Source: Moringa oleifera (taxonomy: Eukaryota; Streptophyta; Magnoliopsida; Brassicales; Moringaceae). From it: a DNA stretch of 64,000 nucleotides. This document shows positions 11,304 to 25,361 of this stretch, in pieces. Positions within the stretch are counted from its first letter, which is position 1, and each line of letters begins with the position of its first letter. Location: positions 6,577,001 through 6,641,000 of the forward strand of contig JAJFZO010000049.1 of the NCBI GenBank assembly GCA_021397835.1, written 5' to 3'. A program made the position numbers and the translations under genes. A model generated the notes under the pieces. That model saw nothing but the letters and a program-made list of their open reading frames with translations. It searched no databases and was not told the origin of the DNA.

Positions 11304-13573
11304 TCAGCTAAACAGGGCTGAATACAGGAGCAAGTTCCAGGCATCAGGCAAGCCTGGAAGACACCAATGGCTGCAGTCCGTGCCACTATGATCCCCGCTG
11401 TACACCGACGGGTGCCCATCTTTTCTGTATTGAGACAGACCTGTAATGTCCAACCACACCACCGGTTTCTTAATCCTACTTAGTACTTTGTCCACCACGA
11501 CCCAAGCCGGCGGCGTCCCTGCTGGGTATCTTAAGCCGAAGTATGGCTGCGTCTGGCCGTAACACGTCTTTGAGGGTTCGCTCCAGTCCCTGCCCCTATT
11601 CCCAATCCGATTAAAGACTTAATCGTACGGTTTTCTGAATTGGATATCTTGATTTGTGATAATAATGCATCAAAAAAGTAAATGTTAAAGATGATGAAGG
11701 AAATACTGCTTACTCGTAATGGGTAGGTGAAGGTCCGTGGAAGAAGACTTTTGTTCTGTAAGGATCAACGTTAAGATTTACCCATCTAGCCCAAGTTGTC
11801 AGGCCCTTATAATATGCAACCAGACGGTTCATATCTTTATACAGCTTATTCCTCTCTTGAATATAATTCCACCTGCAACATAACAGTGTCATCAGATCTC
11901 TAAGCATTAATTAACAATAGGGATAATCATGTTAGGATGATTGATGGATGGATGGATGAATCATACGGCTGGGTTCTGCCAGTGTGGGTCCACCAATGCC
12001 ACGTGTTAAAGATCAGCATGTCCATTCCTTTCCATGCATTTCCTTGCTTAATTGAATCAAGCTTTAAAACTCTCCCCACAGCTTCATTATCAAGGTCTAC
12101 CAGGAATGGTGTCCGATACAGCAGTATCATTACTCCGTAATCCTGCTCCAATAATGACAGAAATCAGATTAAAAAGCCTGATCAACTAATCATATAATTT
12201 TACGAAAAAAAAAATTAAATTAAGAATGCCTATATGGGTCAGATCCATACTGTCTCCTTTCCTTTGGTTTAAAAAAAATCTGTCAAGAAAAAAAAAAAAA
12301 AACAGTTTCGAGAGTATAAAGGAGTTTGGTCTGATCTTGACTTCCGTAGTTTGAAGACTTTAAGGTGCTTGGTCGAAGCTTGAATTCTGTGGTGTCGGTG
12401 TCCGAAATGGGAATTAAGAGGGGGACGGTGAGGAGGCAAGACGGTGATGGTGACTACTGCCATACTTGTGAGGCATGTTTGGATTGCGTTGGTAAGAAGA
12501 AGACTTGAGACTCATAATTAGGTCGTGTGCTTTTAGCACAACCCAACTATTGAATTTTAGCCACAAAAACCCACAACGAAAAACCATTGGAAAAGATTTC
12601 AATTTTTTCACTGTTGAAAAGAAATAGTCAAAAGCGAAGTTTAAAATTGAATTAAAAATGGAGGAACCTGACATGTCTCCGGCAAAAGGGTAAGTCCACC
12701 ACCAATCACGCCCTACACTAGCTCCAAAGCCTCACCAGACTGAGCAAAATGGCTACTACTCCATTAAAGCCCAGGGGCAGTACTAAAGTTAGAACTGGAA
12801 CTAACACTATTGAATTCTAAGAGAGAGCTAGGACTTAGCCTTACCCAAAAAGCTACAAAGATTAAAGAAAGAGGGACATGACATGCGTTGTTCTGTTGCA
12901 GAGAAATCATTGTTGCTGGTTATACGAGGACAAAGGCCAACAAAAGGGCAAAAAAGTTGATCGGAAAAAGAAAAAGGGAGAAGAACCCACCTCGAATGTC
13001 ACCGAGGAAAGCCCGTTCGTTCTTATGAGCGAATACTTTGAATTTGGAACCCAAGCGTGGATCATACAGGCTAAAGACTGCCACATGTTCAAACTCAGTG
13101 AGTCACCCACGAACATGATCTTCTTCCCTCTCCATTTCTCCAAGAAATACAGCCCATTGAACCTGCAACAGTGACCCATCTGCGTATTAACATATACCCC
13201 ACCAACACACGTACAGAGACGTGTATATACGTGTAAATGGAGACAATACGTACCTTGGTAGGTTGCAGAAAAATGGTTGCCATCGATACTTAAGGTACGA
13301 GTTATCCGGTCGGCCGTACTTCTGGCAGTTGAACTGTGGATCTATGAAGGGGCAGGCGTTGGAGTAGAGAGGATAGGAAGCGTCGTATACCCATTTGCCT
13401 CTGAACCAATTGCATTTTCTTGGTAGTTTCCTGGAAGTGAAGAAGTCGCCAGTACTGGCATTGCCAATAAAGCTACTGTTGAAATCTCTAGCTTTTGCCG
13501 CTGCAGCATGGCTTGGTACTGATAGTAGAAAAAACAAAGAAGAGAGAAACAAGGCTTTGAATGTGAAACCCAT
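11304..13573 (-). CDS. TBL: TRICHOME BIREFRINGENCE-LIKE (TBL) protein, probable wall-polysaccharide O-acetyltransferase
   Basis: Five exons, 13573-13254, 13162-12991, 12142-11967, 11872-11714 and 11595-11304, all with GT-AG borders and matching phase, encode 372 residues. Residues 1-25 form a cleavable-looking signal peptide ending SHAAAA. The TBL domain starts [20 protein letters not shown], with [17 protein letters not shown]. The PMR5/DUF231 part carries the GDS motif ([16 protein letters not shown]) and the terminal DxxH block [15 protein letters not shown]. Ser of GDS with Asp and His of DxxH form the catalytic triad in this GDSL-like family, which acetylates hemicellulose or pectin in the Golgi. 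The polysaccharide acetylated and the exact TBL number cannot be assigned. It lies 12 kb from a second TBL gene with different intron structure and a longer N-terminus. Confidence 0.9.
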
Positions 13574-16393
13574 CTTGGTTTTCGATCCCTGAAATTAAGT
13601 TAGCGGAAACGGACGGGCACTGAGCGCGAAGTTGTCTGTCACAGTGCTTATATAATGCCTGCCTGTCTATGAGTGCAAGCTGGGTGGGGGAAAAAAGAGA
13701 GAGGATTCACTTTCACATGGAATGTGAAACACTGTATTGGGTTTACTTTTCCATGATAAGAAAATTAGAGAAAATAATGTTTGGAGGAAGCTGCTTTTTT
13801 TTAACTCTGCCATGTGGGGGTTGGATCCAATCGATGAACAAGGTTGAGAAATAAAAATATATAAATATGAATCTGATGATGTTTTCATTCTAAACTAATG
13901 GGAAGCATTCTCGCGAACCAGAAAGATATAATATTATATACCACTAAAGCTTCTTTTCCTGGTAGGTGGATTCAGAAAAACTTTCCCCTTTCTTTCTTTC
14001 TCTTTCTTTTTTTTTTTTTTTTAATTATTTTCCTCAAAAACTTGCTCTGCAGCTACCTGATGAATTGGGTAATTATTCTTTTAGGCATATTTTGCTTGAG
14101 TGGTTGTATGCTTTACACAGTATGATAATTGCCCAATTTTGAGTATTGAAGTTCTTGTAATAATTTCAGGCCTCTCTGCTTTTGTCCCAATTAAGACACC
14201 ATCAATTGCCTCTTGTATACAAATTCATGATAACCGGTAATAATTATCATGTTAGGTACCATTATTTTGAAAATATTTCTTTATGGGTTTTTAATTTGAA
14301 TAATCTCCTAAGTGTATAATTAAATAAAACTCACTCAATTTTATCTGATTTTTATTTAATTATAACCTAATCTCTCAAATGACAACTCATTAGAATGCCA
14401 ATCAATGAACAAGACATTACTAAGTAATTATAACTTTTACCAGTATATATATATATATATATATGTGTGTATATATATATATATATTCCATGATAATTGT
14501 ACCCCAAAAAATTAAGAAAAAGAGACAAAGATATGTCATCGTCAATCACTTTAGCTATAAGATTTCCTTTAAAATATTATGAATTGGAGACTTGTCTGAT
14601 TTTTAAAATTAAGCACATCGAAGACAGGAGTAACGACGTAGATCCAAAGTGATACCAATTCCCTAGTATCATGAATAAACAACAAGATACACGTTTTCTC
14701 CTTTTTTTTTTAATGTAATTTTGGAAAATTAGGCAGAAAGAAGAAAGTTAAAAGGTGAAAGGGAAGTTTTATGTATTGGGAGGGGACCAGAGCTTTAATG
14801 GAAGAGGACCTCTTTGTCTGGTTTTACTTGCTGAGTTGAAGAAGCTCAACCTTGTATTTCTATGCCCACATATGTATCCTTCTTGGACATATAATTCTTG
14901 TAGGGCACCAAATGAGTTGGCACCCATTACCCTTTGTCTTAAATTGTTTTAAACCATAAGGCATCTCAACTTTTGTTGATTTAAATTGACTTTGAACTCT
15001 TATAAATTTTTATTTAAAAATTAAAAAATTATATAAAAATAAATATTAATATAAAAAAGTCAAAAACAGAAGAGAGTTGGATGGCATCAGCTGTTCTCGG
15101 CAATGTGTGTTGAGCAGAGTGATGATATCTAATTCCGTGGATGGAAATGCAGGGCATTGGGCATCTATCTGCAATAATCTTTTTTCTGTTTTCAGAATCA
15201 GATATCAATAATGAATGCAACATCCACCAACGTGGTACCTTTGCTTTTCCTTTTCCTTGTCATCTACTATTAAGATTCCTACAATACAGAATTTTTAAAT
15301 TCCTTAGTTGGACCTGTTTTATGCTTGAAAAAACAAAACAGCATTTGCATCTCTTGCATGTCTTGGGATAAATAGCTTAGATCGATACGGGTTCAACCTA
15401 TTTTACCTTGAATTTCGCACAAACTTGATAATTTTATCATTAATTTATGTTATTTCAATTGGATAGTAAGGGAATGGAATGGAAGTGCAAAAAGGGATGG
15501 ATCCCAGCAAAGACAAAGAGGAAGCAACGGGTGAGCCCCCTTTGGGTGGTCATGGTTGGGTCTTATCCGATGAGTTTGATTGTTTAGTGTTTACGTCAAG
15601 GGGGTTGGCCTACTGCATCGCACCCCACCCTCCCAAAGTATCAACCTTCTTGCTTTCATCATCACAAGATATGTAATTATGACTGGTTTCATTTAATTCA
15701 TCCCCAACATAAGAAAAGCTTATTACTAAAGTTCTAGCTTTCCCACTTTCTCATCAACCATTTTCAGTGCTTGGCCCACAAAAGACTGCCCACAAAAAAA
15801 CAAAATGGCCGATTTTGGTAGCATATGGATGTTTACTAGATTATCGGAAGATGTAATTTAATTAAGAATTATAAAATTTGTGTCAATTTTTATTATTTAA
15901 AACATGAATTGGGTCCTAATCCAAAAGTTTTTTTCTCTTTTGATTTGCGTGTAGATTGGCTAAAGATTGCTTCCATCAATTAGCCCACAAGAAAATTAAT
16001 TAACCATTGGATCACTGTCACCAGCACCATCATTACACCCACAAGGCACCGATTGTTGGCATGGCTGGCCGCCTTCATGGAAAGTCATTTTCTTTTGGGC
16101 CAATCAAAACCATAGCAGCTTGGACAGAGACAGTGTTTATGAGAAAGCATTCAAATTGATAAGCTATCTCTGATCTCCAATAACTTCTGGATTAAGACGG
16201 GGATAAGAATGTCGAATCTTTCAACAGCAAGATATTGAAAATTCAATTAGGCCTTGATGGGTCATTTCTAGAATCAGCCTGCATCATTTCCATAGAATTT
16301 AATTTTGGTACAAGTTGCTGTTGGATTTCTTGAGTCCAGCCCTTTGTTGGGACTGGCAGCCTTACCAACTCGCTAATCAACAGCGGATACTTA
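13574..16393. other. Spacer between the TBL and cysteine protease genes
   Basis: No gene is supported. The first 150 bp is presumably the TBL promoter. A long T-run lies at about 14006-14023, and an (AT)n/(GT)n microsatellite at about 14441-14486. Short open frames at 13669, 14755 and 15479 lack family features. The last 100 bp or so is probably 3' UTR of the protease gene. Confidence 0.45.
14441..14486. repeat. (AT)n-(GT)n-(AT)n microsatellite
   Basis: Alternating AT dinucleotides interrupted by GTGTGT make a simple-sequence repeat of about 46 bp between the TBL and protease genes. It is likely polymorphic. Confidence 0.9.
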
Positions 16394-17512
16394 CTAGGCT
16401 GTTGGGTAGGAGGAGTCCATTGCAATGCCACACAGACCTTCCTTAGCACCTATGTCTCGCTGCATCCTTATGTATCCTTCCTCACCCCAACCAGTGCCCC
16501 ACGAATTCTTGACAAGCCAATACTTGGTGCCATCATCAGCAGTACCATAACCAACAGCTGCAACTCCATGGTCCAGATCGGTTCCACAGTCTCCTGAAAA
16601 CACTCCGCTCGAGTAGAACTGGAAGGCCGACCCTCCAGCATCAATGGAAACCGAGACTGGCTGGTTTGCAACAGCCTTTAACAGTGCCTCCTTGCTGTTA
16701 GCAGGAACAGTTTCATACCCAGTGATCTTAGCCACATGGGAGGCTTCTTTCTGTCTGTTGCAGCTTCCGTCAACTCCCTTGTAGGGATAATTGGCTTCAC
16801 TGGTGATGCCATTGTTGTGTATTATGAACTCAAAGGCGTCCTCCATGAGCCCACCTTCGCAACCTTGATCCTCACCTTTAGTGTCACAATCTACAAGCTC
16901 TTGCTCCGACAAGGAGATCAATTTACCTGTTGTCAGCTGAGTGATCCCTTCTGTTGCTGCTACTGCCGAGAATGCCCAACAACTGCCTGTTTTTACATAA
17001 TTAGTGAAAAAAACTTAGCGAAAGTTGAAACTTGCCCATTAGATGAGTGAATAGTTGTTTGTTTGTATCTTACCACACTGTCCTTGGTCCTTGACGGGAG
17101 TAACAGCTCCTTTTTGTCTCCAGTCCATGGAAGCGGGAACTACAGTGACATTTTCATACTTGAATGGTGTCGCCTTCCTTGACCCAACTGGCTCATGAGG
17201 CCTTTTATATCCATTACTGGACCCCCTAAACTCTTCGTTTGTCTGGTCTGCAAATTGGTTGATGCTTAGCTTGTAGGGTTTGGTCCCAGCAGCATTGAAT
17301 GATTCGATGAACTTAACATTATCCCTGAATACTTTGAACCGTTTTCCTTTCTCTTCAGCATTCTTGTATACCTTCCCGTAGTTCTCCATCCATCTCTCAT
17401 ATCTTCCATACAAGGATGCATCCTGGAGCTCCCGAGATGTGACCACAAAAGCCCAAACTGCAAAAATTAGAGGTAAAGATAACAACCACTGTTTTCTGCA
17501 AATTGCAGCCAT
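16394..17512 (-). CDS. Papain-like cysteine protease (C1A, SAG39/vignain type)
   Basis: Two exons, 17512-17074 and 16986-16394, encode 343 residues, typical for plant C1A pre-pro-proteases. There is a signal peptide in residues 1-25 or so, then the I29 prodomain with the ERFNIN-type helix ([20 protein letters not shown] onward). The mature enzyme starts near [20 protein letters not shown]. The catalytic residues are Cys149 in QCGSCWAFS, His286 in [12 protein letters not shown] and Asn307 in YWLVKNSWG; the oxyanion Gln is in DQGQCG. The intron splits the Gly just before the active-site Cys. There is no granulin domain and no KDEL tail (the C-terminus is SYPTA). Related enzymes act in the vacuole or apoplast in senescence and storage-protein breakdown; the substrate here is unknown. 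Confidence 0.93.
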
Positions 17513-19330
17513 GAAAGCAGTTTTGCTACAAAGACTGAATATATCTTAACTAGAACTGAATCTGTAGAATGCATCATGCTCCATGATTGCCATGGTTTAT
17601 ATAGAGAATAAACAATGCTTTACATTTGAGGAGCTGTTGACTGAATCTGCTTCTGGTTATGTTTAGAATAATGGAGGTCAGAATCTGAGTGCCCGGAAAG
17701 TTGCCAACGATTTTGATTGCAGGGCTGTGTTCCGTGTAATCTGCTCGGTTATTTATAAACGGATTAGAATTGAAATGAACTTAAACTATCTGCTTGTAAC
17801 AATTCAACGAAGTTGCTCACCTTTGACTGTCTTATAGCTTATGATCTTACTACTACTTTGGAATATTCAAAATTGTCACACATCACAATAAGACTTCTTT
17901 CTTGTAAACTTATACATTCATATCAGCTTTGAAGAGTTTCTTCATCACCAGGTCTGTAACGGGAAGCAAGTATCTAAAATTAATCAGCAGTAAAATCTAC
18001 ATGAACAGGTAAACCTGAATGCTGAAGCAGGCTTGATACAGCTGGGAAGCGTGAAGGAGGCTTTCTGTAAGATGAATAAAGGATAACACAACTGAATTAC
18101 ACACAAGACAAAGGCGCAAGCATCAGTACGCACACACTCATGTGATGAATCCACAGAGACATAGAAGTGCACATGGAAGCCTACATAAACCACACCGCTC
18201 TCTTGTTTCCATTCAGAATACTGCTGAAGTGATCCACATTCTGTTATGAACAATGACTTTAATATATTATGCAGTTCATAAGCAGATTCATACAATGCAG
18301 TCCTATTTCAAACAAAGCAAAAAATTTATGCAGCAAAGGACAATTATAAGATAACCAATCAGCAAGAGGAAACAGCACTGCCATCTTTTGTATCAAAAGA
18401 TACCAGAAGTTCCCCCACTTCAATGATATATGATAAGCCTTTTGTTTGAAAAGAGTCCCCAGAGAACGGCTTAAAGGAAGTCATGTACTGGCCAATAAAC
18501 ATAAAGTTACTCGGCCTGCTTGTGTTCTTTGCTTAGCTAGTATAATTTAATGACAATGAAGCGCTGCTATATACAGGGAGGTCCTTGCAACGCATGTGGT
18601 TGCAGTGGGAATATTTGTCCGTTCAGTTCAAGAGATCTTTGGAGATAAAGCTGCATGCTTGCTGTGAACTTGGATGCCAAGTGTAGGATAGATGAGAAGT
18701 AGGGAATATCACAGAGGTGAGTGGCCTGTGGACTGAAGCCATCGTACGTTTTCCACTAGTGATTCCCATCAACTTTTCCTTTTCATCTTGTCGAGCAAAT
18801 CCTGCCAGAATCTGGTGTACACACCCAACTGCAAAACAATTGAGAGACCTTCTTAATTATCAATGCTGTCATTATTGTAAACAAACTAAACCTATATTAA
18901 TATGATTTCATTCATTAGCTAGTCTACTCAAATCTGCAAAACAAGTTCAGTTTTTGCCATTATAATCTACTGAGATTTTAGTCTTATGGGTTACATGTCT
19001 CTCCTTATAAAGGGGAAGGTCCAACAATCAGAATTAGACTAAAGATCTATCCCTTGGAAATCTCATGCAGAAAGAGAAGAGAATTGGCATTGTTGTAAAG
19101 AAGAAAATTGCTTCTCAAATATGAACTCCGAATTCTAATGGGCATAATCTTTCGGCCGTCATAAGAAGGTTGAAAATGATGGACCTTAGAGATTATAAGT
19201 GGGGAAAAGTGTGAGAGCTGATGGCCACTGACTACTTGTACTACCCTACATCTTCCCTACAATCCTGACCAGGTTCATATTCTCACAGCCTGAGTATATT
19301 GTAATAGTTCCACAAGGCAAAGGAGAATCT
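17513..19330. other. Spacer between the protease and MIR395
   Basis: No gene is recognised. The first 300 bp or so is likely the protease promoter. The 17984-18295 interval is open on the minus strand for 103 codons, but its translation shows no recognisable domain and contains low-complexity cysteine and serine stretches. The right end probably includes the MIR395 promoter. Confidence 0.45.
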
Positions 19331-19334
19331 TCAT

Positions 19335-19342
19335 TATAAATA
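19335..19342 (+). promoter_or_regulatory. Candidate TATA box of MIR395
   Basis: TATAAATA lies about 65 bp before the predicted hairpin, so transcription could begin near 19365-19375. This is a good match to a plant Pol II TATA box in the right place; no experimental support. Confidence 0.55.
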
Positions 19343-19404
19343 GCAGGCTTGGTATGAACTATCCTCCCAAGAAACAAAAGCAGGAGAAAGGGAGCATCTA
19401 TTGT

Positions 19405-19502
19405 TAGCTGTCCCCTTGAGTTCCTCTGATCACTTCATTGGGAGGTTACCCTTGACGCCCCTACCTCACTGAAGTGTTTGGGGGAACTCTGGGTGGCACT
19501 TG
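19405..19502 (+). ncRNA. MIR395: MIR395 precursor hairpin
   Basis: The 3' arm at 19469-19489 begins CTGAAGTGTTTGGGGG and agrees at all 21 positions with the conserved plant miR395 as I know it. The 5' arm at 19420-19440 contains TTCCTCTGATCACTTCATTG, the star strand; CACTTCA pairs with TGAAGTG and GAGTTCC with GGAACTC. The pairing extends below the duplex (TGTCCCC with GGGTGGCA, including G:U pairs), and the loop has its own small stem (GAGGT/ACCTC). miR395 represses ATP sulfurylase and low-affinity sulfate transporter mRNAs and is induced by sulfate starvation. MIR395 genes are often clustered, but only one copy is visible here. The mature product sits on the 3' arm as in other plants. Confidence 0.93.
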
Positions 19503-19505
19503 ACA

Positions 19506-21496
19506 CTACTTAGCACAGACAGCTTTGGTAGGATCACATCAGATATAATTATTCAATAAATTTGACATGCATTTCTCCCTTCCTTCTGCATTTTATCACT
19601 TCATCTCCTGCATTATGGATCAGCGCTTGGGTTGCGGTGCCACTATTTATACACTGTGGTTCGAATGTCAGCCAACAAGGTTTAGCATTTCGCATGCAAA
19701 ATTAACTTGGTGAACTTGTATACGCTAAACAATGCCCGTCTTCCTCTCCCTTGGGCTTTTCGGATAAACCATTTCATGAATATGTCGATTGACCATACTT
19801 CAAGACAAAAGATTAAGGCATTTCATATTTTCTTTTTGATTTCTTATTCATTTTGGATAGTTTATTGAGAAGTTTCCATTCCTTGACACCCAATTCATGC
19901 CGTCAGATTTCCATATATATGCCCTACACTCTCACTAGGTCAAGTTGCATGTGCTTCCGCGGCATGTCGGCCTGGAACATCTGCATGAATATACAAGTAG
20001 GCAGATCCCTTGCTTGGCATATAATACTAATGTCAAGTGTTAATTTAATTAAAATAATAACTTACTACATAACTAATATAATTTCATCAAAAAAGTGGCC
20101 TTTCCTAAATTTCAATGGATGATAAGTTTAATTAAAATTATGCAAGCTAGGACGATAAGCTAGGTAGAAGGTTATCGAAAAACTAATACAAAAGGCTTCA
20201 AGAGCTGCTGGATGTCCTTCCAACTGCTGGCATGTGCCTTTTGGTGTAACTTAAAGTTCACTGTAATTAATTTAAGGTTAATTTTTTTAATTAATTTAAA
20301 AACATTTCTCTCACCACAAGAGATACAAGTTGAAAAACTAATATAGATAATATGATGCAACCTTCCGTTTTAATGTAAAATCGATCAATCTCAAAAGCAT
20401 GTGTCTTTTACCATGTGGAAGACATTAGTTAAATTCATGTTTTATATTTTGACTACTTTCCACCATTGTTCTTTTAGTTTAAAATAATAAAGACAATTAA
20501 AAATTTGGGAAAAGTAGCATATATATTTTATAATTTGGATCAAATTAATTATTAAATTGCTTATTATATCCATTAGATTGTGCAAAAGAACTCCCAAATT
20601 TAGTATCCACAAGTATTCTTAACATTTAACAATAAGCAGCTCTAGAATTCACTTTCTCTTTTAAAGATTTTAAAATTTTAATATTAACAGATTAATATCA
20701 AAACAAAATAAAAGTCGTAAAATTTGATCTACACTGCTTGTTACTTCTAAGCTCAGAAGTCCGATCTTTTTTATTTTTTATTTTTGGTCTATGCTTCCTT
20801 TTTGCCTTTTAAAAACTCACAATTTTCACCACAATTTGCTTCCATTAAATTTCAAGAGCTAATTAATAATTTCAACCAAATTATAGAAGGTCATCTGATT
20901 TCTTCCCCTCAAAATTTATGTTCTATTTTTTTTTCCCTTGGCCCAAAATTGTTCACCAACCCTGTATAAATTTATTAAAAAAAAATAAAAGGTACTTGGC
21001 CATGACTGGAAGGAAATCCAGCTTAACATTTCTGCTAAAAAGTTACATTTATCCCACCTACATCAGTTTGCATCTAAGACTAACAACAAAATGACCAGAG
21101 ACAATTCTGCACTGGATCATTTCAGATTTGAGTCATTTTAGACCTGAGGTTCAGGTTTTATTGCTTTAAAATTAAAGCAAAATAAGACTCCAGCACATTA
21201 CCAGGAAAAAGAGGTGGAAGATTGAGGTAAGGAACCAAATAGCTATTGAGGGGGAAAAAGACAAACATATAGAAGAGAACCCTAAACCACAGTTCAATAG
21301 AGCCAGAATCCAGAGTTCTGACATGCATAGGGAGAAGGTCAACTCATAAAACATGCTTAAGATATTCAAACCAACTCTCAGTATCAGAAATGATTAAATA
21401 GAAACAGCTTTGAACATTCCAAAAAGACTAGCAGCATATAGTAATACTACCAAAAACTGAGTACTGGTGGGACCCATAGCCCATAAAGACTCCGCT
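19506..21496. other. Spacer between MIR395 and RPS6
   Basis: No gene is seen. 20240-20760 is strongly A+T rich. The final 400 bp or so (21100-21496) is probably 3' UTR and downstream region of the minus-strand RPS6 gene. A TATTTTT-rich stretch lies near 20770-20790. Confidence 0.45.
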
Positions 21497-24319
<2,823 letters not shown>

Positions 24320-24406
24320 GTTGCTGGATCGTCTCTTGCTCTCGCCGTCAAGGGCAGCAAGATAGCTCTGTGTGTGTGTGCGAGCGTGTGGGTTGCTAGC
24401 AGAAAG

Positions 24407-24660
24407 TTAGGGTTTAATACAATGATAAGTTTTATAAGGGAGCGCCGTCGAGTAACTAGGGCTACCCAGTTTTAAACGGGTTTTGATTTGGGCTTCAGTA
24501 TGAATCAAAACCCGGCCCAATGAAAGTGGACCTTGGTAAAACCATCTGAATAGTGTCATCCCTTGCTTTCTGATACTGAAAACCGCTCTGTTGTAACTAA
24601 ACAATGCTTTGGGCCGAACAGTTGCTAGCAAGCCTCTCTTGGGCTCACATGAAGCCTCTA
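24407..24660 (-). promoter_or_regulatory. RPS6 promoter: telo box and TGGGCY (site II) motifs
   Basis: On the minus strand a telo box AAACCCTAA occupies 24415-24407, about 90 bp upstream of the start codon. Several TGGGCY-type site II motifs follow on either strand between 24480 and 24660 (GGGCTTCA, GGCCCAAT, TGGGCCGA, TGGGCTCA). This pairing is characteristic of plant ribosomal protein gene promoters, bound by telo-box proteins and TCP factors. No clear TATA box is seen. Confidence 0.7.
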
Positions 24661-25361
24661 CTGCTTAATGGGTTCGGTAGCTAATTAGATATCTAATCAT
24701 GACTTTTTGCATCCACCATTCACCTACTATGGGGAACAAGGGAGTCGGCTCACCTAAACCATATTTTGTTTACTCCGCTGTTTTCTGGGCTAAATTTCTT
24801 GGGTTTTTTCTCAGGATTATCCTTTTTTAATATGCTATCAAAGTAGGATTCAGTTCTACAATGTTAAATTTTTTAAAAAATAAATTTCTTTTATGATTGT
24901 ATGGTATGATTTATATTGTACATAAGTAAGTGTATTAGAATCTCTTGACGGAGATATTATAATAATTCAATATATAAGTGAAGACGATCCTCACTAAACA
25001 AGCCCATTTTATTAGGATATGTTAGACTCAATATTGGTCCTAATACACAGCAACCGGGCCAATGTCCTTTCTAATAGCTTAGCGAATCTGTTTACTCTCA
25101 CGATCCTAAAGAAACAAGGAGTTTCCACTTCGATAGACTTCTGCATGAAAAGGTACTCTTATCTGGAGCTTTTTAAATAGCCTAATCTCATGGAGAACTT
25201 TGAACTTATCTCATAGAGAACTCTGAACTTATCGCATTTTGAAAAAAACAAGGAGTTTCCACTTCGATAGACTTCTACATGAAAAGGAACTCTTATCAGG
25301 AGCTTTGTAGACTTCTCTCATAGAGAATTCTCAACTTATCAAGAAACAGAAGCACTTCAGC
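24661..25361. other. Spacer between the divergent RPS6 and TBL genes
   Basis: No coding sequence is seen. 24840-24960 is A+T rich. From 25112 a direct repeat (described separately) occupies the leader of the plus-strand TBL gene. Confidence 0.45.
25112..25335 (+). repeat. Direct repeat (spacing 134 bp) in the TBL leader/promoter
   Basis: ACAAGGAGTTTCCACTTCGA with a downstream ATAGACTTC.. segment and ATGAAAAGG..ACTCTTATC..GGAGCTTT occurs twice, at about 25114 and 25248, followed each time by variants of CTCATAGAGAA. The two copies are about 95% alike over some 70 bp. The second copy ends 30 bp before the ATG at 25362. Confidence 0.9.

Noticed and set aside
17984..18295. 103-codon minus-strand open frame
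   Set aside because: No domain, biased composition and no splice partner; it probably occurs by chance.
19655..19690. GGTTCGAAT reminiscent of a tRNA T-loop
   Set aside because: No acceptor or anticodon stem can be formed around it.
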